From NCBI RefSeq assembly GCF_000802365.1, contig NZ_JSZE01000057.1:1-39695 (forward strand): a DNA stretch of 39,695 nucleotides. Reading direction: 5' to 3'. Below the pieces are notes generated by a model that did not search any database, was not told the DNA's origin, and worked only from the letters and a program-made list of their open reading frames with translations. The translations under genes were made by a program, and so were the position numbers. The stretch is from Xanthomonas cannabis pv. cannabis. Its GTDB lineage: Bacteria; Pseudomonadota; Gammaproteobacteria; Xanthomonadales; Xanthomonadaceae. Position 1 is the first letter of the stretch. Each line of letters begins with the position of its first letter. This document shows positions 26,287-35,715 of this stretch, piece by piece.

Positions 26287-28080
26287 ATGAGGTTGCCGTC
26301 CCGTATTGTGTCCTTGCGTTGCACCCTGCCCCTGGCCTGTGCGTTCGCGCTGAGCGCCACTGCCGCCAATGCGGCGGTCTTCATCAACGAGCTGCACTAC
26401 GACGACGCAGGCGCCTCCGGCGACAGCGGCGAAGGCGTGGAAGTGGTGGCCACCGCTGGCGAATCGCTGAGCGGCTACCGCATCTATCTGTACAACGGCA
26501 GCGTCCCGAGTGCGGCGACGGTCTACGCCAACACCGCGGTGCCGGCCGGCAGCCTGGTCAGCTGCGGCAGCCAGGTCCGCCTGGCCACCGTGAGCTACGC
26601 CAGCAACGGCGTGCAGAACGGGCCCAACGACGGCGTGGCGCTGGTCAACCCCAATGGCCAGCTGGTGCAGTTCCTCAGCTACGAAGGCGCCATCACCGGC
26701 AGCGGCGGCCCGGCGGCCGGGGTCACCAGCCAGAACCTGCCGGTCAGCGAGAGCAACAGCAGCGCGGTCGGCAGTTCGCTGCAACTCACCGGCACCGGCA
26801 GCGCGGCAGCCAACTTCAGCTGGGCCGGCTCGGCGGCGCAGACCTTCGGCGCCTGCAACCGCAGCCAGACCTTCAACGGCGGCGGCGGCGGTGGCGGCAC
26901 CACCGGTGCGCCGACGATCACCAGCACCACGCCGAGCCAGGGCGCCACCGGCTTCCCGGCGGCCGGCGACCTGGCGGTGGGCTTCAGCGAGGCGGTGACG
27001 TTGAGCAGCGGCGCGTTCGCGCTGAGCTGCGCCAGTTCCGGCAACGTGGCACTGAGCTACGCAACGACGGGCACCCGTTTCACCCTGTCCACCAATACCG
27101 CCCTGGTCGGCGGCGAGCGCTGCACCCTGGCCATCACCGCCAGCGCCATCCGCGATGCCAGCGGCCTGAGCCCGGCGGCCGGCCAGTCCATCGCCTTCAC
27201 CGTGGCCACCGCCAGCGGCGGCGCCACCGGCTACTACTCGCGGGTGAACACCACCAGCCCCAGCCAGCTGCGCTGCTCGCTCAACGCCACCATCCGCGGC
27301 CACACGGTCTACCCGTACAGCGGCACCGGCACCAACACCTGGACCATCCTAGAGATGGCCGACGAAGACCCCAGCAACAGCGGCCGCATCCTGGACGCCT
27401 ACCGCAACCGCAGCTACGCCAAGGTCAGCGACCGGGCCGGTACCGGCAGCGGGCTGACCTACAACCGCGAGCACACCTGGCCCAACTCGCTGGGCTTCGG
27501 CAGCGCCACCGGCGACCGCGGCCTGCCGTATGCGCCCTACACCGACACCCACATGCTGTACCTGACCGACACCACCTTCAACGCCGACCGCGGCAACAAG
27601 CCCTACGCCACCTGCACCAGCAGCTGCGGCGAGCGGGTGACCGAGGTCAACGACGGCAGTGGCGGCGGCAGCGGGCGCTATCCGGGCAATTCCAACTGGG
27701 TGCGCACGCCGGACGGCAACAGCGGCACCTTCGAGGTGTGGGGCCGGCGCAAGGGCGACATGGCGCGTGCGGTGATGTACATGGCCATTCGCTACGAAGG
27801 CGGCACCGATGCAGCCACCGGGCAGTCCGAGCCGGACCTGGAGCTCACCGACGACCGCAGCCGGATCGTGCAGACCTCGTCTTCGCCCGCGTACATGGGC
27901 CTGCTGTCCACGCTGCTGGCCTGGCACCAGGCCGACCCGCCGGACGATGCCGAACGTGCCCGCAACCAGGTGATCTTCAGCTTCCAGGGCAACCGCAACC
28001 CGTTCGTGGATCACCCCGAATGGGCCACTGCCGGTCTGTTCACTTCGGCCAAGCCGGCCAGCTGCCAGCTGGCCAACTGA
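26287..28080 (+). CDS. Secreted endonuclease I-family nuclease with lamin-tail and Ig-like domains
   Basis: The protein is 597 residues from ATG 26287, with AAGGAG upstream. Residues 1-30 are a signal peptide ending in ATAANA. Residues about 31-175 resemble a lamin-tail (LTD) domain (AVFINELHYDDAG, GESLSGYRIYLYNGS). After a Gly-rich linker (GGGGGGG near residue 202), residues about 212-315 are a bacterial Ig-like (Big_5) domain (TPSQGATGFPAAGDLAVGFS). Residues about 320-590 are an endonuclease I (EndA/NucM) domain with the His-Me finger motif YNREHTWPNS, catalytic His396. Such enzymes cut DNA non-specifically outside the cell, for nutrition or destruction of extracellular DNA. Export through the type II system is likely but not shown. 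Confidence 0.88.
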   Translation: MRLPSRIVSLRCTLPLACAFALSATAANAAVFINELHYDDAGASGDSGEGVEVVATAGESLSGYRIYLYNGSVPSAATVYANTAVPAGSLVSCGSQVRLATVSYASNGVQNGPNDGVALVNPNGQLVQFLSYEGAITGSGGPAAGVTSQNLPVSESNSSAVGSSLQLTGTGSAAANFSWAGSAAQTFGACNRSQTFNGGGGGGGTTGAPTITSTTPSQGATGFPAAGDLAVGFSEAVTLSSGAFALSCASSGNVALSYATTGTRFTLSTNTALVGGERCTLAITASAIRDASGLSPAAGQSIAFTVATASGGATGYYSRVNTTSPSQLRCSLNATIRGHTVYPYSGTGTNTWTILEMADEDPSNSGRILDAYRNRSYAKVSDRAGTGSGLTYNREHTWPNSLGFGSATGDRGLPYAPYTDTHMLYLTDTTFNADRGNKPYATCTSSCGERVTEVNDGSGGGSGRYPGNSNWVRTPDGNSGTFEVWGRRKGDMARAVMYMAIRYEGGTDAATGQSEPDLELTDDRSRIVQTSSSPAYMGLLSTLLAWHQADPPDDAERARNQVIFSFQGNRNPFVDHPEWATAGLFTSAKPASCQLAN

Positions 28081-28084
28081 GCTG

Positions 28085-28117
28085 CACCGGCCCGGCGCGT
28101 GATGCGTCGGGCCGGTG
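28085..28117 (+). terminator. Hairpin after the endonuclease gene
   Basis: CACCGGCCCG (28085-28094) and CGGGCCGGTG (28108-28117) form a 10-bp GC stem beginning four bases after the stop codon. There is no T run, so it may stabilise the 3' end or act with Rho. Confidence 0.6.
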
Positions 28118-28568
28118 GGGTGGGGTCACGCGGAAAAAACGTACGGCACCTGATGGCGGCCAGGCGCCGGTGCCGACGGCGTGGTTTGCAGCAGGCGACA
28201 CGCCCTCGATCGGATCCGGCGCTGCTGACTACCGCCGGGCGTGGCGATGCGTCCCCTCCGCACCGACATGCACGCTTTCAAGATCGCCTGGCCAACGCCC
28301 CCGGCCTCCTCGCGCTGGGCGAGGTGATCACCGGGTCACCGGCGCAACGCTCTCCCAACCGTTGTCGGCCGGTCTTCGCATCCGGGCCAGCGTTCCTCCC
28401 AACGGCAAGGCCGGCGCAGTGTGCAGGTGCTCTGTCGGCCTCACTGCGCAGCTGCACCCGGGCACGGCCGCCCTGCCCACCGCCACTGCGAAGGCAGCGA
28501 AGTTGACGCCCTGTTCCGGAATCGGCGGTCGATCCCCCGCTGGCGGGGCATTACACTGCGCAGCTGCA
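28118..28568. other. Intergenic region upstream of cutA
   Basis: These 451 bases hold no supported gene. A plus-strand frame is open through all of it from 26235, but this reflects high GC; its protein has no family features until the cutA start. The cutA-dsbD promoter should lie at the right end but no consensus was found. Confidence 0.4.
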
Positions 28569-28901
28569 ATGAGCGCCTCTTCCCTCCATCTGTTGTTCAG
28601 CACCTGCCCGGATGCCGACAGCGCCGACCGCATCGCGCACGCCTTGCTGGACGAACGCCTGGCGGCCTGCGTCACCCAGTTGCCCGGCGCGCAATCGCTG
28701 TACCGCTGGAACGGCGCCATCGAGCGCAGCACGGAAGTGCAGTTGCTGATCAAGACCTGGGAAGACCGCCTGCCCGACGCCATCGCGCGGCTTCAGGCCT
28801 TGCATCCGTATGAACTGCCGGAGGCGGTTGCTGTCCAAGCCAGCGCCGGGCTGCCGGCCTACCTCGATTGGGTCCGGGCCGACACCCGCAAGGAATCCTG
28901 A
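28569..28901 (+). CDS. cutA: Divalent-cation tolerance protein CutA
   Basis: The protein is 110 residues, the usual CutA1 size. Family blocks are LLFSTCPDADSADRIAHALL at the start, ERLAACVTQLPGAQSLYRWN, IERSTEVQLLIKTWEDRLPD and LHPYELPEAVAV. CutA1 is a very stable PII-like trimer; it was linked genetically to copper tolerance, but its biochemical role remains unclear. The E. coli cutA locus also includes dsbD, and here too cutA is followed after five bases by dsbD, so co-transcription is very likely. ATG 28569 is chosen because similarity begins there. Confidence 0.95.
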   Translation: MSASSLHLLFSTCPDADSADRIAHALLDERLAACVTQLPGAQSLYRWNGAIERSTEVQLLIKTWEDRLPDAIARLQALHPYELPEAVAVQASAGLPAYLDWVRADTRKES

Positions 28902-28906
28902 CGTCC

Positions 28907-31231
28907 ATGAAGTCTCTGCCCCGCTGGATCGCCCGCTGCGCGCTGCTGGCCGCGCCCTTGTTCGCCGCGCCGCTGGCGCTGGTGGCGCCACCCGCGCAGG
29001 CGGTCAGCGAGGCCGACCTGCTGCCGGTAGACCAGGCATTCGCGCTGACTGCCCAGGCCGACAGCCGCGGCAGCATCGCTCTGAACTGGAAGATCGCGCC
29101 GGGCTACTACCTGTATCGCCATCGCATCAGCGTCAAATCCGGTCAGGGCTTTTCCGTTGGCGAACTGGCGCTGCCGGAAGGCGAGAGCAAGCACGACGAG
29201 TTCTTCGGCCAGGTCCAGACCTACCGCAAGCAGTTGCAGGCCACCCTGGCCGGCAGGGCCGAGCCGGCGCTTAAAACGGCGGTCCTGCAGGTGCAATACC
29301 AGGGCTGCGCCGATGCCGGAGTGTGCTACCCGCCGCAGCGGCGCGAGATCCGCGTCGCGCTGCCCGAGGCAGCGGCCGCTGGCGCGACCACCGCCGCACC
29401 GCAACGCGAAAACCTGGGCGCGCTGGTGCCGCGCGGCGCGTCGGGTCCGCGCCTGTTCGGCGCCACCGGCCAGGCCGCCGGCGTGGACGCGCTGCCGCTG
29501 CCGGCCGAGCAGGCCTTCACCTTCGAGGCCATCGTCGGCGACGGCAACAGCCTGCTGCTGCGCTTTACCCCGGCGCCGGGCTATTACCTCTACCGCGACC
29601 GCACCTCGCTGGCCGTGGAAGGCAGCACCGGCGTGCGCCCCGGGCTGCCGCGCTGGCCGCAGGGCAAGACCCACCGCGACGAACATTTCGGTGACGTGGT
29701 GGTGTATTTCGACCAGGCCGAAGTCACCCTGCCGCTGCTGCGCGAACGCGCCGAGCCGGCGCACGTGACCCTGGTGGCCACCTTCCAGGGCTGCCAGACC
29801 GACGGCATCTGCTACCCGCCGATGACCCGCCGCGTGGCGCTCGACCTGCCTGCCGGCACGGTCTCGCCGCAAAACCAGGCGCAGGCCGCGCCGCTGATGA
29901 TCTCGCCGCTGGCCGCCGGGCAGGCGCCTACCGACCCCGCGCCCGCCCAAGCCAGCGCCGCCGCCGCGCCGCCGGCTGCCAGTGCCGCGGCCGACAATCC
30001 GCAGCGCACCCAGCCGCCACATACGGACAAGGGCCTGCTGGCGATGCTGGCGCTGGCCCTGCTCGGCGGGCTGGTGCTGAACCTCATGCCCTGCGTGCTG
30101 CCGATCCTGTCGCTGAAGGTGCTGGGGCTGGCGCACAGCGGCGAGAGCCGCAGCCATGCGCGCAGCCATGCCATCTGGTATTCGCTGGGCGTACTGGTGT
30201 CGTTTGCCGCCATCGGCGGGCTGGTGATCGGCCTGCGCGCGGCCGGCCAGGCGGCCGGCTGGGGCTTCCAGCTGCAGCAGCCCTGGTTCGTGGCGGCGCT
30301 GGCGTATCTGATGTTCGCGGTGGGCCTGAGCCTGTCGGGGGTGTTCACGCTGGGCAGCAACCTGGGCGGCATCGGCCAGTCGCTGGCCGCGCGCAACGGG
30401 CCGCTGGGCGACTTCTTCACCGGCGTGCTGGCCTGCGTGGTCGCCAGCCCCTGCATCGCCCCGTTCATGGGCACCGCGCTGGCCTATGCGTTCACCGCGC
30501 CGGCGCTGCTGGCGATGCTGGTGTTCCTGGCGCTGGGCCTGGGCCTGGCGCTGCCGTTCCTGCTGATCGGCTTCGTCCCGTCGCTGGCGCGGCGGCTGCC
30601 CACGCCCGGTGCATGGATGGAGACGCTCAAGCAGGTGCTGGCGTTCCCGATGTATCTCACCGCGATCTGGCTGCTGTGGGTGCTGGGCAAGCAGCGCGGG
30701 GTGGATGCGCTGGCGTTGATGCTGGTCGGCGCCACCCTGCTGGCGCTGGGCCTGTGGTGCTTCGAGCGCAGCCGCTGGAACAGCCATCGCACCGGCATGC
30801 GCCTGGCCGCGGTGATGCTGGTGCTGGCCATCGTGCCGGTGGTCGGCGTCACCCGTCTGCGGCTGCCGGCGGCCACCGCCGCCAGCGAAGGCGTGGTGGC
30901 GTTCTCGCCGCAATTGCTGGACCGCCTGCGCGCCGACAACCGCGTGGTGTTCGTCAACATGACCGCCGACTGGTGCGTGACCTGCAAGGCCAACGAAAAG
31001 AACGTGCTGAGCAGTGCCGAATTCCGTGATGCCCTGCGCCGCGTCGATGCGGTCTACATGAAAGGCGACTGGACCAACGTCGACCCGGCCATCAGCACCT
31101 TCCTCGACCAGCACCAGGCCGTGGGCGTGCCGCTTTACGTGGTGTACGGCCCCGGTGCCCCACCGGCGATCCTGCCCACGGTGTTGACCGGCGCGATCAC
31201 CGAAGACGCGCTGTTGCGCGCAGCGCGCTGA
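28907..31231 (+). CDS. dsbD: Thiol:disulfide interchange protein DsbD with duplicated N-terminal domain
   Basis: The protein is 774 residues, much longer than E. coli DsbD (565). A signal peptide (about 1-32) leads to two successive DsbD-alpha immunoglobulin-like domains. The first holds Cys134/Cys140 in GCADAGVCYPP; the second holds Cys296/Cys302 in GCQTDGICYPP. Both contain a PGYYLYR motif. An Ala/Pro linker (about 335-370) precedes the membrane domain, with its Cys pair at Cys396 (LMPCVLP) and Cys516 (ASPCIAP). A C-terminal periplasmic thioredoxin-like domain has Cys690/Cys693 in DWCVTC. DsbD carries electrons from cytoplasmic thioredoxin to periplasmic proteins such as DsbC and CcmG. All catalytic Cys are intact. 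Confidence 0.95.
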   Translation: MKSLPRWIARCALLAAPLFAAPLALVAPPAQAVSEADLLPVDQAFALTAQADSRGSIALNWKIAPGYYLYRHRISVKSGQGFSVGELALPEGESKHDEFFGQVQTYRKQLQATLAGRAEPALKTAVLQVQYQGCADAGVCYPPQRREIRVALPEAAAAGATTAAPQRENLGALVPRGASGPRLFGATGQAAGVDALPLPAEQAFTFEAIVGDGNSLLLRFTPAPGYYLYRDRTSLAVEGSTGVRPGLPRWPQGKTHRDEHFGDVVVYFDQAEVTLPLLRERAEPAHVTLVATFQGCQTDGICYPPMTRRVALDLPAGTVSPQNQAQAAPLMISPLAAGQAPTDPAPAQASAAAAPPAASAAADNPQRTQPPHTDKGLLAMLALALLGGLVLNLMPCVLPILSLKVLGLAHSGESRSHARSHAIWYSLGVLVSFAAIGGLVIGLRAAGQAAGWGFQLQQPWFVAALAYLMFAVGLSLSGVFTLGSNLGGIGQSLAARNGPLGDFFTGVLACVVASPCIAPFMGTALAYAFTAPALLAMLVFLALGLGLALPFLLIGFVPSLARRLPTPGAWMETLKQVLAFPMYLTAIWLLWVLGKQRGVDALALMLVGATLLALGLWCFERSRWNSHRTGMRLAAVMLVLAIVPVVGVTRLRLPAATAASEGVVAFSPQLLDRLRADNRVVFVNMTADWCVTCKANEKNVLSSAEFRDALRRVDAVYMKGDWTNVDPAISTFLDQHQAVGVPLYVVYGPGAPPAILPTVLTGAITEDALLRAAR

Positions 31232-31531
31232 GGCGGCGTCTTGTGCAGGCACGCTGCCCGAGCGTGCCACGGCGTGGGCGGGCACGCGTGGCGTTTGCGT
31301 GCGCCGGCCCGGCGCACGTTGGCACGTGATGCCGGTGCGTAGCGCGCTGGCCGCTGCCGGCAGCTGACACGCATTGCCGACTGCCGATTGCCGACGACTA
31401 CGCAGCGCCGTTGCGACCGCCATGCGCACCTGCCGCGTTGATGCGCCTCATGCGAGTGGCTGGCCATTGGCCGCAGCGACGCCTGCAATGGCAGCACATC
31501 TTCTTGCCATCGGCACGCCGGATGCAGTGCC
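31232..31531. other. Intergenic region between dsbD and a peptidase remnant
   Basis: These 300 bases contain no supported gene. There is a small direct repetition of ATTGCCGAC-type words near 31375-31397. I could not recognise any upstream part of the peptidase gene here, so its N-terminal coding region appears to have been deleted rather than frameshifted. Confidence 0.4.
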
Positions 31532-31895
31532 GAAGACATGGCCGCGATTGCGCAGGACCTGATCGCGCGCAAGGTCACGTCCGCCAGCCACCTGGCCATG
31601 CACGGCGGCAGCAACGGCGGACTGATGGCCGGCAACATGCTGGTCCAGTACCCGCAGCTGTTCGACGCCGTGGTGATCGAGTCGCCGCTGCTGGACATGC
31701 GGCGCTACAGCCAATTGCTGGCCGGCGCGTCGTGGATGGAAGAGTACGGCAACCCGGACACTGCCGACTGGTCGTTCATCCGCACCTTCTCTCCCTACCA
31801 TCTGTTCGATCCGGACACGTCCTACCCTCCCACGATGATCGCAACCTCCACCCGCGACGACCGCGTCCACCCAGGGCACGCGCGCAAGATGGCGG
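31532..31895 (+). pseudogene. Prolyl oligopeptidase (S9) remnant
   Basis: The frame encodes about 120 residues from the middle of an S9 prolyl oligopeptidase catalytic domain. It starts at EDMAAIAQDLIARKVT, contains the nucleophile elbow MHGGSNGGLMAGN and the block FDAVVIESPLLDM, and includes STRDDRVHPGHARKMAA with the catalytic Asp. The beta-propeller and the start of the hydrolase domain are missing. After KMAA the frame continues to 32011 in unrelated residues, so the catalytic His is absent. Full-length enzymes are about 700 residues. This is a remnant truncated at both ends; the parent type (periplasmic or cytoplasmic) cannot be told. Confidence 0.8.
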
Positions 31896-32179
31896 CGATA
31901 CGAGCGACGCCCTGCGTGGACACCGGAGCTTGTAGCCGCATCACCGGAGACGAGCGGACTGCTGCACGGGCACAGAACGCCGACATGCGGCAGGGGACGA
32001 TACGGGTGTGACGGCCGCGGTGGGATTGCCTGGCTGTCATCCCGCGCAACGGCGTGACAATCCTGAATACAGGCTGCCGCCGCCAGCCTCGCTCCGGTGC
32101 AGGTGTCGGTCCCGTTGCAACTGCCCTTGCGGGCGCCAATGCCCGCCGCCACTGGCGCAGTACGCGCACGCCGCAGAAA

Positions 32180-32208
32180 TTCAATCGATCGTTTAAAACA
32201 GCTATAAC
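32180..32208 (+). promoter_or_regulatory. Possible promoter of the aroQ-acc operon
   Basis: TATAAC at 32203-32208 is a good -10; 17 bases upstream TTCAAT (32180-32185) is a weak -35. The surroundings (about 32178-32215) are AT-rich against a GC-rich background, and the -10 ends 66 bases before the aroQ ATG. The stretch 31896-32179 shows nothing else. Confidence 0.5.
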
Positions 32209-32274
32209 TTCTGCTATCTGGACAGCATCGCCAGCATCGCGCAGACTTCCGGCCTTTCCGCTGCGCTGGATGTC

Positions 32275-32721
32275 ATGGCCCACCTGCTGCTGTTGCACGG
32301 CCCCAACCTCAACCTGCTCGGTACCCGCGAGCCGGAGGTCTATGGGCGCACCACGCTGGCGCAGATCGATGCGGCCCTGGTGGACCGTGCGCAGGCCGCC
32401 GGGCATGCGCTGGCCTGCCTGCAATCCAATGCCGAGCATGTGCTGGTAGAGCGCATCCACGCCGCGCGCGAGGACGGCACTGCCTTCATCCTGATCAACC
32501 CGGCCGCCTTCACCCACACCTCGGTGGCGCTGCGCGACGCGCTGCTGGGCGTGGGCCTGCCGTTCGTGGAAATCCATCTGTCCAATCCGCATGCGCGCGA
32601 GCCGTTCCGTCACCACAGCTACCTCAGCGACAAGGCCGACGGCGTCATCTGCGGCTTTGGCGCAGACAGCTACCGGCTGGCGCTGGAAGCGGTGATCGCG
32701 CGGCTGGAGCGCGCGCCATGA
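32275..32721 (+). CDS. aroQ: 3-dehydroquinate dehydratase, type II
   Basis: The protein is 148 residues, typical of the dodecameric type II enzyme. It starts with [20 protein letters not shown], which includes the catalytic loop Arg and the Tyr that acts as general base. Further blocks are [33 protein letters not shown] and [17 protein letters not shown], the last carrying substrate-binding residues. It converts 3-dehydroquinate to 3-dehydroshikimate in the shikimate pathway. An aroQ-accB-accC order is common in proteobacteria, and the 97-base gap to accB has no terminator, so it probably heads this operon. Confidence 0.96.
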   Translation: MAHLLLLHGPNLNLLGTREPEVYGRTTLAQIDAALVDRAQAAGHALACLQSNAEHVLVERIHAAREDGTAFILINPAAFTHTSVALRDALLGVGLPFVEIHLSNPHAREPFRHHSYLSDKADGVICGFGADSYRLALEAVIARLERAP

Positions 32722-32818
32722 CCCTTGCCGTCCCGGGCTCGGCGACCACGCCAACGGCCTGACCCCATTCCGCCGGCATCCGCCGGCACTCTCCACCGAT
32801 TCACTTCAAGAGGCCCTT

Positions 32819-33304
32819 ATGGATCTCCGCAAAATCAAGAAACTGATCGACCTGCTCGAAGAATCCAATCTCGCCGAAATCGAGATCAAGGAAGGCGAAG
32901 AAAGCGTGCGCCTGGCGCGCGTGCCCAAGGGCACCCAGGTGATGAGCGCACCGGTGCAGCAGTACGCACCCGCCCCGGCCGCCGCGCCGGCGGCGGCGGC
33001 CAGCATGCCGATGCAGTCGCCCACCGAGGCCTCCACCGGCGGCGCCAAGCAGGCGGCCGCGCTGCCCGAGGGCCACGTGCTGCGCGCGCCGATGGTCGGC
33101 ACGTTCTACACCTCGCCTTCCCCGGACAAGCCGGCGTTCGTCACCGTGGGCCAGGCGGTCAAGGCCGGCGACACCCTGGCGATCATCGAAGCGATGAAGA
33201 TGTTCAACCCGATCGAAGCCGACGTCTCCGGCACCGTCGTCGCCATCCTCGGCGAAACCGGCCAGCCGGTGGAGTTCGATCAGCCGTTGTTCGTGATTGG
33301 CTGA
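32819..33304 (+). CDS. accB: Biotin carboxyl carrier protein of acetyl-CoA carboxylase
   Basis: The protein is 161 residues. The N-terminal helix region [20 protein letters not shown] binds biotin carboxylase. A Pro/Ala linker spans about residues 45-78. The biotinyl domain follows, with [20 protein letters not shown] and the biotinylation motif EAMKM; the acceptor is Lys127. AccB carries carboxybiotin between AccC and the AccA/AccD transferase, the first committed step of fatty acid synthesis. The stop (33302-33304) is followed six bases later by the left arm of the heptamer bracket that separates it from accC. Confidence 0.97.
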   Translation: MDLRKIKKLIDLLEESNLAEIEIKEGEESVRLARVPKGTQVMSAPVQQYAPAPAAAPAAAASMPMQSPTEASTGGAKQAAALPEGHVLRAPMVGTFYTSPSPDKPAFVTVGQAVKAGDTLAIIEAMKMFNPIEADVSGTVVAILGETGQPVEFDQPLFVIG

Positions 33305-33310
33305 AGCGCC

Positions 33311-33748
33311 GGGATTAGGGAATCGTGATTCGGGATTCGCACGAGCGACCGCATGAGCGCCTGACGGTGTGGCGTGATGCGATGTCGCTTGTCGAAGCGA
33401 TCTACCGCCTGACCCACGACTTTCCTGATTCCGAACGCTTCGGGCTGACGGCACAGATGCGCCGCGCCGCAATCAGCATTCCATCCAACATCGCCGAAGG
33501 GGCTGCACGCCGCTCCACGGCCGAGTACCTGCGCTATCTGTCGATGGCGCGCGGCTCGTTGGCGGAGCTGGACACCCAGCTGCAGATCGCAACACGGCTG
33601 CAGTTCGCCTCGCCTGATGCGGCAATTGCCGACCTGCTGAATCGCACGTTTGCCAAGCTCAACGCATTGATCCGCACGTTGGAACAGTCGCGCTCTCTCC
33701 GCGAACCCAGCGCCCTCTACGAATCCCCAATCCCGAATCCCGAATCCC
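33311..33748. repeat. Inverted heptamer bracket enclosing a gene between accB and accC
   Basis: The left arm 33311-33339 and right arm 33720-33748 are each 29 bases of GGGATTC-type heptamers. The left arm equals the reverse complement of the right arm at 25 of 29 positions. The left arm begins six bases after the accB stop codon and the right arm ends at the base before the accC ATG. The enclosed 380 bases are almost entirely the four-helix-bundle gene, whose first and last codons are written in the arms. In RNA the arms would form a long stem closing the gene into a loop, like a 23S rRNA intervening sequence. Confidence 0.88.

Positions 33749-33759
<11 letters not shown>
33325..33759 (+). 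CDS. Four-helix-bundle protein (23S rRNA intervening-sequence/S23 family)
   Basis: The protein is 144 residues from GTG 33325. The core is typical of the S23/IVP family: [60 protein letters not shown] and [20 protein letters not shown]. Family members are small helical bundles, often encoded in 23S rRNA intervening sequences; the same fold serves as the accessory protein Avd of diversity-generating retroelements, where it binds nucleic acid. Its function here is unknown. The first residues (MIRDSH) and the last (about 132-142, SPIPNPESH) are encoded by the heptamer arms. The stop TAA (33757-33759) overlaps the accC start by 11 bases. No reverse transcriptase is nearby. Confidence 0.9.
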
Positions 33760-35116
<1,357 letters not shown>

Positions 35117-35129
35117 TCGCAAGCGCCAT

Positions 35130-35169
35130 GGCAACGAAAAAGCCCGGGAAACCGGGCTTTTTCGTTGCC
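35130..35169. terminator. Perfect 18-bp terminator after accC
   Basis: The arms 35130-35147 and 35152-35169 are perfect complements around a GAAA loop; the stem includes AAAAAGCCCGG and CCGGGCTTTTT. It starts 13 bases after the accC stop. The A and T runs let it work in both directions. Confidence 0.95.
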
Positions 35170-35217
35170 CCCTGGTGCATCGCGCCGCGACTGCGTCGCA
35201 CCGACGGCCGGTCCATG

Positions 35218-35286
35218 CGTAGGAGCGCACCCGGGCGCGACCAGGCTTTATCGGTAGATCCGGGCGCGCCCGGGTGCGCTCCTACG
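35218..35286. repeat. Dispersed long palindrome (GTAGGAGCGCACCCGGGCGCG family)
   Basis: The left arm, beginning CGTAGGAGCGCACCCGGGCG at 35219, has its exact complement as a 22-base right arm ending CTCCTACG at 35286. The 25-base interior is AT-richer. Related copies are at 514-836 and 23561-23630. It lies between the accC terminator and the end of the next minus-strand gene. Confidence 0.88.
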
Positions 35287-35349
35287 GGATCCTGGGTGCT
35301 ACCGGATCCGCTGCGCAGTTCTTCAGTCGTCCGCGCGGATACGCACCGT

Positions 35350-35715
35350 TCAACGCCGCGGCGCAGGCGCCTGCTGGCTGCCGGGTACCGGCACGATGCC
35401 GCTGGCCGATGACGGGTCGACCACGGTCATGGTTTCGGTGGAACCGTCCGGCCAGACCACCTGAAAGGTCGAGCCGGCCGGCAAGGTGGAAAACGGCATG
35501 GCGCTGCTCGCGCGGTACAGCGCGGCGACCTGGCTTGCGCCGTGCCGTCGCTGCTGTTCGTCGGCGGTGACGCTGGTGGACTTCACCGACAGCGGCTGGT
35601 AGCGGTGATCGGCGGTATCGATCATGACGATGCCCACCGCTGCGGCCGAATACGCCACGAACAGTGCCACCCAGAACCAGAACTTGGCGCCATGCGCCAA
35701 CCGACGGTAATTCAT
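35350..35715 (-). CDS. Small membrane-anchored protein of unknown function
   Basis: The protein is 121 residues. A basic start (MNYRRLAHGAK) leads to one membrane helix (FWFWVALFVAYSAAAVGIVM, about residues 12-31). A periplasmic tail follows, including FSTLPAGSTFQVVWPDGSTE and a Pro-rich end. No family is recognised. Its start codon overlaps the stop of the upstream gene as ATGA (35715-35712), so the two are translationally coupled and probably act together. The palindrome at 35218-35286 lies downstream and may mark the end of the transcript. Confidence 0.7.
   Translation of the reverse strand: MNYRRLAHGAKFWFWVALFVAYSAAAVGIVMIDTADHRYQPLSVKSTSVTADEQQRRHGASQVAALYRASSAMPFSTLPAGSTFQVVWPDGSTETMTVVDPSSASGIVPVPGSQQAPAPRR

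Noticed and set aside
26235..28901. An 888-codon plus-strand open frame covering the endonuclease gene and ending with cutA
   Set aside because: Only its last 110 codons (cutA) match a family. The remainder is Arg/Gln/Pro-rich with no domain and runs in another frame over a well-supported nuclease gene; it is a high-GC shadow.
28859..31429. An 856-codon open frame antisense to dsbD
   Set aside because: Gln/Arg/His-rich with no domain; DsbD motifs on the plus strand are unambiguous.
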